In this document: positions 6,853 to 13,478 of the stretch, in pieces
Layout of the letters: the number at the start of each line of letters is the position of its first letter
How positions within the stretch are numbered: the stretch's first letter is position 1
DNA from: Desulfuromonadaceae bacterium
Lineage (GTDB): Bacteria > Desulfobacterota > Desulfuromonadia > Desulfuromonadales > SZUA-401
DNA length: 13,478 bases
Direction of reading: 5' to 3'
Assembly (NCBI GenBank): GCA_003246035.1
Contig: QKBP01000042.1
Location: 1 to 13,478, forward strand
Notes under the pieces: generated by a model
Told to the model about the DNA's origin: nothing
Databases searched by the model: none
What the model saw: only the letters and a program-made list of their open reading frames with translations
Translations under genes and position numbers: made by a program

Positions 6853-8001
6853 TTAACTGAGACCGCGTTCCAGGTCGTCCCAGAGGTCCTCGGGGTCCTC
6901 GATGCCGACCGAGACACGCAGCAGGGCCGGCGAGATGCCGAGGCGTTGTTTGTCGGCGGCGGGGATCGCCGCGTGGGACATGCTCCAGCAGTGGGTGAGG
7001 ATGGTCTCCACCCCGCCGAGGAGGCTCGGGGCGATGATCGGCAGGGCGACCCGTTCCAGCAGCGGCTGGACGGCCGCCTCGTGCTTGAGCTCGAAGGAGA
7101 GCACCGCGCCGGCCCCGCTGGCCTGGGCGAAGTGCCGGTTGCGCTGGGCGAAATCGGCCAGCCCCGGGTACCAGACCCGCGCCACGGCCGGGTGGGCGGT
7201 GAGGCGTTCGGCGAGCGTCTGTGCCCCGGCCTGGGCCGCCTCGAGGCGCAGCTTGAGGGTCTTGAGGCCGCGCGAGAGGAGGAAGCAGTCGAAGGGGGCG
7301 AGCACCGCACCGAAGGCGTTCTGGAAGTACTTGAGCCGTTTGGCCAGCTCCGGGTCGGCGGTGGTCACCACCCCGGCGAGCAGGTCGCTGTGGCCGCCGA
7401 GGAACTTGGTGGCGCTGTGGATCGCCACGTCGATCCCGAGTTCCAGGGGGCGCTGCAGCAGCGGAGTCATGAAGGTGTTGTCGAGCAGGGTGAGCAGGCC
7501 CTTGCGCCGGGCGATTTCGACCATGGCGCGCAGGTCGGTGATGTTGAACAGCGGGTTCGAGGGGGTCTCGAGAAACAGCGCCCGGGTGGCGGGGGTGATG
7601 GCGCTCTCGACCGCCTGCGGGTCGGTGGTGTCGACGAAGTCGACGGCGATCCCCTGCTGGGGGAGGACCCCGGTCAGGTAGCGCCACGAGCCGCCGTAGA
7701 GGTCGCTGGAGGCGAGCAGGTGGTCGCCGCTCTTGAGCAGCGACAGGGCGCTGCCGATCGCGGCCATCCCCGAGGCGTAGGCGAAGCCGCGCACTCCCCC
7801 CTCGAGCAGGGCGATGGCGTCCTCCACCTGCTGGCGGCTCGGGTTGCCGCTGCGTGCGTAGTCGTAGTCGCCCGGTCGGCCGGCCTCGTGGTGGTAGGTC
7901 GAGGCCTGGTAGATCGGAATCGCCGAGGCGCCGGTGGCGGGGTCGCGGTCGATCCCCTGGTGGACCAGCAGGGTGGCGGGACGGTACTTTTCAGAGGGCA
8001 T
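6853..8001 (-). CDS. PLP-dependent trans-sulfuration enzyme (cystathionine beta-lyase / MetC-like)
   Basis: A 382-residue enzyme of the Cys/Met metabolism PLP family, which includes cystathionine gamma-synthase, beta-lyase, gamma-lyase and O-acylhomoserine sulfhydrylase. Seen are the phosphate-binding YDYARSGNPS (46-55), the SGMAAI loop (77-82), the YGG stacking motif (102-104), the DNTF motif (174-177), and HSATKFLGGHSD (195-206) with PLP lysine 199. The ATG at 8001 has CAGGAG six bases upstream and lies 18 bp after the preceding metI-like gene, so the two are cotranscribed behind the SAM riboswitch. By analogy with the metI-metC order of Bacillus subtilis the second gene would be the beta-lyase (cystathionine to homocysteine), but residues alone do not fix the specificity. 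No terminator is visible after it. Confidence 0.9.
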   Translation of the reverse strand: MPSEKYRPATLLVHQGIDRDPATGASAIPIYQASTYHHEAGRPGDYDYARSGNPSRQQVEDAIALLEGGVRGFAYASGMAAIGSALSLLKSGDHLLASSDLYGGSWRYLTGVLPQQGIAVDFVDTTDPQAVESAITPATRALFLETPSNPLFNITDLRAMVEIARRKGLLTLLDNTFMTPLLQRPLELGIDVAIHSATKFLGGHSDLLAGVVTTADPELAKRLKYFQNAFGAVLAPFDCFLLSRGLKTLKLRLEAAQAGAQTLAERLTAHPAVARVWYPGLADFAQRNRHFAQASGAGAVLSFELKHEAAVQPLLERVALPIIAPSLLGGVETILTHCWSMSHAAIPAADKQRLGISPALLRVSVGIEDPEDLWDDLERGLS

Positions 8002-8019
8002 CGGAATCTCCTGTAACGG

Positions 8020-9174
8020 TCATGATGCAAGGGCCTGGTCGAGATCGGCGAGGATGTCGTCGACGTTTTCGACCCCGACCGAGAGGCGCAGCAGCGACGC
8101 GCAGATGCCGAGCCGCTCCCGTTCGGCCGGGGGGACGTCGCCGTGGGTCTGGACCGCCGGCAGGGTCATGAGCGATTCGACCCCGCCGAGGCTTTCGGCG
8201 AAGGAGATCAGCCGCAGGCGCTCCAGCACCCGGCAGGCGGCCTCGGGCGATTCTACCCGAAAAGAGAGCATGCCGCCAAAGCCGAGGGTCTGTTTTTTCG
8301 ACAGGGCGTGTCCCGGGTGGTCTTCGAGGCCGGGGTAGTAGACCGCGGTGACGGCGGGATGGTTCTTGAGCCAGCGCGCCACGACGAGGGCGTTCTGGCC
8401 GTGGCGCTCCATGCGCAGCGGGAGGGTCTTGAGGCTGCGGGTCAAGAGCCAGCAGTCCTGGGGCGGGAGAATCCCGCCGGTGGAGTTCTGCAGGAAGTAG
8501 AGCTGCTCGCCCAGTTCCGCCTCGCGGGCCACCAGCACGCCGGCGCACAGGTCGTTGTGGCCGCTCAGGTACTTGGTGCCGCTGTGGATCACCACGTCGG
8601 CGCCGTAGTCGAAGGGGCGCTGCAGCAGCGGGGTGAGGAAGGTGTTGTCGACCAGGTAGAGCAGCCCCCTGTCACGGCACAGCTCTCCGAGCGCTTCGAG
8701 GTCGGCGACGCCGAGCAGCGGGTTGCCCGGGGTCTCGATCAGCAGGGCGCGGGTCGCCGGAGTGATGGCGGCGGCGACAGCGCCGCAGGAGGTGGTGTCG
8801 ACGTAGCTGACCGTGAGACCGAAGCGGGCGAAGATCTGGTCGAGGACCCGGTAGGTGCCGCCGTAGAGGTCCTCGCTGACCACCAGGTGGTCGCCGCTGG
8901 AGAAGTGCAGGAACAGGGTGGTCAGGGCGGCCATCCCCGAGGCGAAGACCAGTGCCCGGCTCCCCCCTTCGAGCGCCGCCAGCCCCTCTTCGAGCAGTTC
9001 GCGGGTCGGGTTGCCGCTGCGGGTGTAGTCGTAGCCGGTGCTCTCGCCGACCGCCGGATGCCGGTAGGTGGCGCTCGGGTAGATCGGAAAGCTGATCGCC
9101 CCGGTCCGTTCGTCGCGCCCGACGCCGAGCTGGACCAGGCGGGTGTCGCGGTGCAGGTTGCGGTTCTCTCCCAT
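8020..9174 (-). CDS. PLP-dependent cystathionine gamma-synthase / O-acylhomoserine thiol-lyase (MetI/MetB-like)
   Basis: A 384-residue member of the same PLP family as the next gene and its tandem paralogue. Key features are IYPSATYRHPAVGESTGYDY (31-50), the phosphate-binding YTRSGNPT (50-57), SGMAAL (79-84), DLYGGTYR (102-109), DNTF (176-179), and HSGTKYLSGHNDL (197-209) with PLP lysine 201. The GESTG-YDYTR segment resembles B. subtilis MetI, which makes cystathionine (or homocysteine) from an acylated homoserine; MccB-like gamma-lyases are also similar. I chose the ATG at 9174 because AAGGAG lies seven bases upstream; an open frame continues upstream only because it reads through the riboswitch terminator. 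It is the first gene after the SAM-I riboswitch, which supports a methionine-biosynthesis role. Confidence 0.9.
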   Translation of the reverse strand: MGENRNLHRDTRLVQLGVGRDERTGAISFPIYPSATYRHPAVGESTGYDYTRSGNPTRELLEEGLAALEGGSRALVFASGMAALTTLFLHFSSGDHLVVSEDLYGGTYRVLDQIFARFGLTVSYVDTTSCGAVAAAITPATRALLIETPGNPLLGVADLEALGELCRDRGLLYLVDNTFLTPLLQRPFDYGADVVIHSGTKYLSGHNDLCAGVLVAREAELGEQLYFLQNSTGGILPPQDCWLLTRSLKTLPLRMERHGQNALVVARWLKNHPAVTAVYYPGLEDHPGHALSKKQTLGFGGMLSFRVESPEAACRVLERLRLISFAESLGGVESLMTLPAVQTHGDVPPAERERLGICASLLRLSVGVENVDDILADLDQALAS

Positions 9175-9200
9175 CCGTGTACTCCTTGGCTGCGGGGCAC

Positions 9201-9234
9201 GAAAAAGCCCCTTCTCGTCGGATGAGAAGGGGCT
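9201..9234 (-). terminator. SAM-riboswitch-controlled intrinsic terminator
   Basis: On the minus strand AGCCCCTTCTC-ATCCGAC-GAGAAGGGGCT forms a perfect 11-bp stem with a 7-nt loop, followed directly by U residues (9206 to 9202). It lies 26 nt before the metI-like start. Part of its 5' arm and loop (TTCTCATC, 9228 to 9221) is complementary to the 3' strand of the aptamer P1 helix (GATGAGGA, 9274 to 9267, one G-U pair), the expected antiterminator alternative. Confidence 0.93.
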
Positions 9235-9264
9235 CGATGGGCACGTCGATGGCCTGTCGGGCTC

Positions 9265-9372
9265 CGTCCTCATCTTTCCCCTGTACGGGGCAGGATTTAG
9301 CACCTGGCATCCATCGGACCGGTTGCTGTGGCTTCGCAGGGCCTGATCCCTCCACCACTCTTGATGTAGACG
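9265..9372 (-). promoter_or_regulatory. SAM-I (S-box) riboswitch aptamer
   Basis: The minus-strand RNA carries the S-box core in order: AUCAAGAG, GGUGGAGGGA, GCGAAGCC, CAGCAACC, GGUGCUAAAUCC, and a closing GAAAGAUGAG. P1 is formed by CGTCT-A-CATC (9372 to 9363) and GATG-A-GGACG (9274 to 9265), nine pairs around one A/A mismatch. The 108-nt length fits the class. When SAM is bound P1 forms and the downstream terminator folds; without SAM the 3' strand of P1 pairs with the terminator arm and the met genes are expressed. Confidence 0.95.
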
Positions 9373-9399
9373 ACGCTGCTGAGCAGCTATGTGGTCTGC

Positions 9400-9428
9400 A
9401 CGCTAACAAACCCCATTGTAGCTGTCAA
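9400..9428 (-). promoter_or_regulatory. Promoter of the SAM-riboswitch met leader
   Basis: On the minus strand a consensus -35 TTGACA (9428 to 9423) is followed after 17 bases by a poor -10 TAGCGT (9405 to 9400). A run of nine A residues (9442 to 9434) lies just upstream, as in UP elements. Transcription would begin near 9393, about 20 nt before the aptamer, and the transcript starts with a small GCTGC-TCA-GCAGC hairpin. An overlapping TACAAT is an alternative -10 but lacks a good -35. Confidence 0.5.
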
Positions 9429-9472
9429 CAATATTTTTTTTTACGCCCCGATTCCGGCGCAACTTACCGTGG

Positions 9473-10426
9473 TTAAACGATCCCTTCGTAAAGCACGCTC
9501 GAAAGGTAACGTTCCCCCGAGTCGGGGAGGATCACCACGATGGTCTTGCCGGCAAACTCGGGGAGCTCGGCGAGGCGCGCAGCCACCGCCGTGGCGGCGC
9601 CGCAGGAGATCCCGGCGAGGATCCCCTCCTCGCGGGCGAGACGTCGGGCGTACTCGATCGATTCGTCGTTGCTGACCTTTTCGACCCGGTCGACGACGTC
9701 GAGATCGAGGGTGTCGGGGATGAAGCCGGCGCCGATCCCCTGGATCTTGTGCGGTCCGGGCTGCAGGTCCTCGCCGGCCAGGAACTGGCTGATCACCGGG
9801 CTGTCTTCCGGTTCGACCGCCACCGAGTGGATCTGTTTGCCGCGGGTCTGCTTGATGTAGCGCGACACCCCGCTGATCGTGCCGCCGGTGCCGACGCCGG
9901 AGACCAGCACGTCGATCCCTCCGGCGGTGTCCTCCCAGATCTCCGGCCCGGTGGTCTGCTCGTGGATGGCCGGGTTGGCGGGGTTCTTGAACTGGTGGAG
10001 GAGCAGGTAGCGCTTCGGGTCGGAGGCCGCCATCCCCTCCGCTTCGGCGATCGCGCCCCCCATCCCCTTGGCCCCGGGGGTCAGCACCAGCTTGGCGCCG
10101 AGGGCCGCCAGGACCTTGCGCCGTTCAAGGCTCATGGTCTCGGGCATGGTCAGGGTGATGGGGATGCCGCGCGCGGCGGCGACGAAGGCCAGGGCGATGC
10201 CGGTGTTGCCGCTGGTCGGCTCGACGATCTCCTTGCCGGGACCGAGCAGCCCCTTCTTTTCGGCGTCCCAGATCATCGACGCGCCGATCCGGCACTTGAC
10301 CGAGTAGGCGGGGTTGCGCCCCTCGATCTTGCCCAGCACCGTGGCCTTGTCCGACACCACGCGATTGAGGCGCACCAGCGGGGTCCGGCCGATGGAGAGA
10401 GAATTGTCGCTGTAGATCTGGCTCAT
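9473..10426 (-). CDS. cysK: Cysteine synthase A (O-acetylserine sulfhydrylase)
   Basis: A 317-residue PLP enzyme that makes cysteine from O-acetylserine and sulfide in the cytoplasm. It resembles E. coli CysK almost throughout. Seen are [11 protein letters not shown] with PLP lysine 44, the substrate loop EPTSGNTG (69-76), [10 protein letters not shown] (phosphate binding), [15 protein letters not shown], and SCGAATA near the end. The frame extends seven codons further upstream, but I chose the ATG at 10426 because AGGAG sits six bases before it and the product then starts like E. coli CysK ([20 protein letters not shown]). It lies 46 bp after the sulfite/nitrite reductase gene and has its own promoter candidate inside the end of that gene. 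Confidence 0.96.
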   Translation of the reverse strand: MSQIYSDNSLSIGRTPLVRLNRVVSDKATVLGKIEGRNPAYSVKCRIGASMIWDAEKKGLLGPGKEIVEPTSGNTGIALAFVAAARGIPITLTMPETMSLERRKVLAALGAKLVLTPGAKGMGGAIAEAEGMAASDPKRYLLLHQFKNPANPAIHEQTTGPEIWEDTAGGIDVLVSGVGTGGTISGVSRYIKQTRGKQIHSVAVEPEDSPVISQFLAGEDLQPGPHKIQGIGAGFIPDTLDLDVVDRVEKVSNDESIEYARRLAREEGILAGISCGAATAVAARLAELPEFAGKTIVVILPDSGERYLSSVLYEGIV

Positions 10427-10456
10427 GGTCGACTCCTTTCGGGTCATCTAATGAAA

Positions 10457-10484
10457 AGTATAGGTCGCTCGTTCAGAGGGTCAA
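10457..10484 (-). promoter_or_regulatory. cysK: Candidate sigma-70 promoter of cysK
   Basis: On the minus strand TTGACC (10484 to 10479) and TATACT (10462 to 10457) are separated by 16 bases; each matches its consensus at five of six positions. The -35 lies within the last codons of the upstream reductase gene. Transcription would start near 10450 and leave a short leader with the cysK Shine-Dalgarno, so cysK could be transcribed apart from the upstream genes. Confidence 0.55.
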
Positions 10485-11753
10485 TGCGTCCAGGGTGGCC
10501 AGCAACCCGGCGTGGTCCAGGTCGCCGGCGATGCTCGCGCCGAAGCCGTCGCCGCTGCGGCGCAGCAGCTCGAAGCGCGGGGTGCGGCTGCCGTCAGGGT
10601 TGCGCTCCAGCTTGCGGGTGACGATGCCGAGCGCGGCGAGCTGGGGCTGGGAACAGGAATTGGGACAGCCCGAGATCGCAAAGTTCAGCGTCGCGAGCGG
10701 GCCGGCGGCGTAGCGCTGCTCGAGCTCCTTCGCCAGCTCGCGGGTGGCGGCCAGCCCCATGCGGCACTCGTGGTTGCCCGGGCAGACCCGGCAGGCGAGG
10801 GTCGCTGTGTCCCGGAGCAGGCCGCTTGCCAGCAGCTCCGCGCGCAGCGCTGCGAGGGTACCCGCGTCGGCGAGGGGGAAGACGAGGTTCTGGTCGGCGC
10901 TGAGGGCGAAGAACCCCCCGCAGTAGGCACGGGCCAGCTGCGCGGCGTGGCGGAAGCCGTCGGCCGCGATCTCCCCGGCGAACACCGGGACTTCGAGGAG
11001 CTCGGCGGGTGGGGCGACCAGGGCTCCGGTAACGCTCGGGCGGAGCTCCGGCGGGGCGGCGTGGCGGCGGAGCTCTTCGACCCGCTCACGGAAGGTCTCT
11101 TCCCCCAGCTCGCGCAGCAGGTGCTTGAGGCGCTTGCCGGCCGGGGTATGGCGGGCGTAGACGTGGACCACCGCCTCGATCAAGGGGAGGAGCTGCTGTT
11201 CCTCGAGCCCCTTCTCAAAGCAGAAGGCCGGTTGCGGTTCGCGCCCCAGGCCGCCGGCGCACCAGACATCGAAACGTGCGTCCTCGGTGCGGACCACGGC
11301 GAGGTCCTGGATCAGGTGGCGCGCTCCGGCGTAGCCGGCCTCGACCGCGATCTTGAACTTCTTGGGGAGCCCCTCGAAATGCGGGTTGCCGGCAAAATGG
11401 CGGTGCAGACGCCGCGCCAGCCCCTGGACCTCGGCAAACCCGGGGCCGAAGCTGGTACTGGAGGAGATCCCCCGGACCGCGCCGCCGCAGGCGCCGCGGC
11501 TGGTCAGGCCGACCGCGGCAAGCATCGGCATGATCTGCGCCAGCTGCTCGTGGCGCAGCCAGTGAAACTCGACGCTGGCGCGGCTGGTGAGGTGGAGGGT
11601 TCCCTTGCCGAAGCGCTCGCCGACCTCGGCGATCTTCTCGGCCTGTTCGCTGGAGAGGACCCCGGCGGGGACCTTGACCCGCAGCATCAGGTCGTCCTGG
11701 GGGTTCATCTGGTAAATGCCGTCGAGGCGCAAGGCCTGGTAGTCGATACTCAT
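10473..11753 (-). CDS. Siroheme/[4Fe-4S] nitrite/sulfite reductase, short form
   Basis: A 426-residue ferredoxin-type nitrite/sulfite reductase that carries out a six-electron reduction at a coupled siroheme and [4Fe-4S] centre. The N-terminal half-domain begins with RLDGIYQMNPQDDLMLRVKV (9-28), followed by THLTSRAS-like LHLTSRASVEFHW (53-65) and the siroheme-binding region around RGACGGAVRGI (86-96). Cluster ligands are in CPGNHEC (Cys324, Cys330) and GCPNSC (Cys363, Cys367). It is shorter than common assimilatory NirA/CysI proteins (about 550-570). Sulfite is the more likely substrate because cysN is upstream and cysK downstream, but nitrite cannot be excluded. The ATG at 11753 has only a weak GGGA upstream. 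An 84-bp gap with a 6-bp inverted repeat (ACCCGA/TCGGGT, 11780-11802) separates it from cysN. The electron donor is not encoded here. Confidence 0.88.
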   Translation of the reverse strand: MSIDYQALRLDGIYQMNPQDDLMLRVKVPAGVLSSEQAEKIAEVGERFGKGTLHLTSRASVEFHWLRHEQLAQIMPMLAAVGLTSRGACGGAVRGISSSTSFGPGFAEVQGLARRLHRHFAGNPHFEGLPKKFKIAVEAGYAGARHLIQDLAVVRTEDARFDVWCAGGLGREPQPAFCFEKGLEEQQLLPLIEAVVHVYARHTPAGKRLKHLLRELGEETFRERVEELRRHAAPPELRPSVTGALVAPPAELLEVPVFAGEIAADGFRHAAQLARAYCGGFFALSADQNLVFPLADAGTLAALRAELLASGLLRDTATLACRVCPGNHECRMGLAATRELAKELEQRYAAGPLATLNFAISGCPNSCSQPQLAALGIVTRKLERNPDGSRTPRFELLRRSGDGFGASIAGDLDHAGLLATLDALTL

Positions 11754-11837
11754 CGGTTCAAGATCCCGTCGCGTGGAGTACCCGATTGTCGAGCCGTCGG
11801 GTCAGGTTCATAAGCGTACCAGAGTTGCTCGTGCTGC

Positions 11838-13478
11838 CTAGCCCAAAAGTTGCCGGACCAGCGCGTCGACCTGGTCGTTGGCCTGCTCGCTCACGGCGAT
11901 CCGGATCACGCCGTCGTTTTCGGGGGGCGGTTCGGAGAGCTCTACGCCGCTCACCACCACGCGCTGCCCGGACTCGGCCAGCAGCCGTGCCACTTCGAGC
12001 AGCCGGCGCTGCTCCTCCTGACGATCGCTGTGGGAGGGGCCGAGGTCACGGTTGAGCCCGGTGCGGACTCGGGCCGCGTCGAGGTGGTAGCCCCGCACGG
12101 CGTGGTCTGCCAGCCCCTCGACGACCTGTCGGGCGAGCTCCCCGGCGTCAGCGCCGCTGAGCCAGAGGATCGCGGGGGCCGCGTCCTCGCCGCGTCCCGC
12201 GTCGTGGTCCGAGGCCTGGACCAGCGGGGCCTCGATCATCCCCGCCCCCACGGTGGCGTTGCTCATCCGGTCGATGAGGATGAAGCTGCCGCTGGCGCGG
12301 TTGTCGCGGTAGGCGTCGAAGGAGAGGGGCCGGTCGATGCGCAGCTCGGCCAGGCCGATTTCGTTGAGCGCCAGACCCGTCCCGTCCTCCTGCTGCAGGG
12401 TATTGACGTTGACCGTATGGGCGAGCCGCTCGACCCTGGCGGGGGCCGTGGTCGCTCCGGCCTTGAGCAGGTAGCTGCGGCCGGGCTGCAGCGGCTGGTC
12501 GTGCAGCCAGACCAGCCGGGCCGAAAAGCGTTCGGCGTGCTGGGGGCGCTGGGCCGGAGCGGCGAGCAGGTCGCCACGGCTGATGTCGATCTCGTCCGCG
12601 AGGGTCAGGGTGACCGCCTGGCCGGCCACCGCCTCGTCGAGGTCGCCGTCCAGCGTCACGATCCGGGCGACCGTGCTGGTCTGCCCCGAGGAGGTCACCA
12701 CCACCGGGTCGCCGGGGCGGATGCTCCCCGAGGCGACCGTGCCGCAGAAGCCCCGGAAGTCGAGGTGCGGGCGGTTGACCCACTGGACGCGCATGCGGAA
12801 CGGGCGGCCGGCCGCGGCGTCGGCAACCTGAACGGTTTCGAGATGCTCGAGGAGGGTCGGACCGTGGTGCCACGGGGTGCGCGGGCTCGCTTCGATCACG
12901 TTGTCGCCGCCCAGCGCCGAGATCGGGATGGCGGTGATCGAATCGAAGCCGAGCTGGGCGGCGAACAGGGCGTACTCCTTGCGCAGCGCCTCGAAGCGGG
13001 CGGCGCTGAAGTCGACCAGGTCCATCTTGTTGATCGCCAGGACCACGTGGCGGATCCCGACCAGCGACACCAGGTAGCTGTGGCGGCGGGTCTGGGTCAA
13101 AATCCCCTTGCGCGCGTCGACCAGGATCACCGCCACCTGGGCCGTCGAGGCCCCGGTCACCATGTTGCGGGTGTACTGCTCGTGCCCCGGGGTGTCGGCG
13201 ACGATGAACTTGCGCTTGTCGGTCGAGAAGTAGCGGTAGGCCACGTCGATGGTGATCCCCTGCTCCCGCTCGGCCTGCAGCCCGTCGAGCAAGAGCGCGT
13301 AGTCGATGTTCTCTCCCTGCGTCCCGACCTTCCGGCTGTCCGACTCGAGGGCGGCGAGCTGGTCCTCGAAGACCAGCTTCGAGTCCCACAGCAGGCGCCC
13401 GATCAGGGTGCTCTTGCCGTCGTCGACGCTGCCGCAGGTGATGAAGCGCAGCAGCGACTTCTCTTCCTGGGCCTTGAG
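11838..13478 (-). CDS. cysN: Sulfate adenylyltransferase subunit 1 (CysN) with degenerate APS-kinase-like tail, 5' end missing
   Basis: The 546 codons in the window are open to the right edge; about 20 N-terminal residues appear to be missing. CysN is the GTPase that with CysD makes adenosine 5'-phosphosulfate (APS) from sulfate and ATP. Counting from the window edge, G1 is GSVDDGKST (16-24), G3 DTPGHEQY (95-102), G4 NKMD (150-153), followed by the EF-Tu-like barrel domains ending near VGAGMIEAP (about 410-418). Beyond a linker, residues 435-546 resemble APS kinase: AILWLSG, LDAARVRTGLNRDLGPS (466-482) and DRQEEQRR (485-492). The Walker A loop (normally GLSGSGKST) is replaced by LSGADAGELA, the catalytic Asp of DGDN is Ala, and most of the C-terminal half is deleted. 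APS kinase activity is therefore not expected. cysD is presumably just upstream. A TTG at 13292 is not the real start. Confidence 0.94.
   Translation of the reverse strand, partial: LKAQEEKSLLRFITCGSVDDGKSTLIGRLLWDSKLVFEDQLAALESDSRKVGTQGENIDYALLLDGLQAEREQGITIDVAYRYFSTDKRKFIVADTPGHEQYTRNMVTGASTAQVAVILVDARKGILTQTRRHSYLVSLVGIRHVVLAINKMDLVDFSAARFEALRKEYALFAAQLGFDSITAIPISALGGDNVIEASPRTPWHHGPTLLEHLETVQVADAAAGRPFRMRVQWVNRPHLDFRGFCGTVASGSIRPGDPVVVTSSGQTSTVARIVTLDGDLDEAVAGQAVTLTLADEIDISRGDLLAAPAQRPQHAERFSARLVWLHDQPLQPGRSYLLKAGATTAPARVERLAHTVNVNTLQQEDGTGLALNEIGLAELRIDRPLSFDAYRDNRASGSFILIDRMSNATVGAGMIEAPLVQASDHDAGRGEDAAPAILWLSGADAGELARQVVEGLADHAVRGYHLDAARVRTGLNRDLGPSHSDRQEEQRRLLEVARLLAESGQRVVVSGVELSEPPPENDGVIRIAVSEQANDQVDALVRQLLG

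Noticed and set aside
9434..9466. Poly-T run next to a GC-rich segment after cysK, as a terminator
   Set aside because: On the cysK transcript the run is poly-A, and the stem (CGCC/GGCG) is only four pairs; it suits an upstream promoter element better.
11758..11811. 17-residue minus-strand ORF (MNLTRRLDNRVLHATGS) just before the reductase gene, possible leader peptide
   Set aside because: It has no Shine-Dalgarno, no regulatory codon run such as cysteine or methionine, and no attenuator hairpin with U-tract after it.
13290..13292. TTG as the start of CysN
   Set aside because: The frame stays open to the right edge and the upstream codons encode the essential GSVDDGKST P-loop, so the true start is beyond the window.

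Overview
The window is a GC-rich bacterial chromosomal segment in which every gene I can support lies on the minus strand. The mix suggests a Desulfuromonadales/Geobacter-like member of Desulfobacterota: a FeoA/FeoB locus with an LbtU-type porin, tandem met genes behind a SAM-I riboswitch, a sigma-54-type promoter and a soluble multi-PAS hybrid kinase. This placement is inference from gene content; there is no rRNA or other marker gene to confirm it.

Read in transcription order (high to low coordinates), the window opens with assimilatory sulfur metabolism. It starts with a 5'-truncated cysN (sulfate adenylyltransferase GTPase subunit, running off the right edge) that carries a shrunken, apparently inactive APS-kinase-like tail. 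Then come a short siroheme/[4Fe-4S] nitrite/sulfite reductase and cysK, the latter with a good sigma-70-type promoter embedded in the end of the reductase gene. Next is a 298-nt leader holding a promoter, a SAM-I (S-box) riboswitch, its antiterminator and an intrinsic terminator. This leader controls two tandem PLP-dependent trans-sulfuration genes (metI/metB-like, then metC-like). Together these genes activate sulfate, reduce sulfite to sulfide, fix sulfide into cysteine and move the sulfur toward homocysteine and methionine.

The second block (about 6.8 to 3.1 kb) is an iron-uptake operon under a strong Fur box: feoA, a divergent feoB, a 57-residue cysteine-rich zinc-ribbon-like protein not previously flagged by length-limited gene calling, and an LbtU-type outer-membrane porin. 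The operon ends at hairpins followed by a U-rich tract. No terminator is visible between the met genes and feoA.

The third block is a 909-residue soluble hybrid histidine kinase (four PAS, HisKA, HATPase, receiver). Immediately after it comes a canonical -24/-12 promoter, a GC-rich structured leader, and the start of a Tat-exported DUF882/YcbK-type murein endopeptidase that runs off the left edge.

The points most worth a second look are the degenerate APS kinase domain on CysN, the small Cys-rich protein of the feo operon, the altered gate motif of FeoB, and the sigma-54 promoter with its GC-rich leader. I found no mobile element, CRISPR array, tRNA or rRNA.
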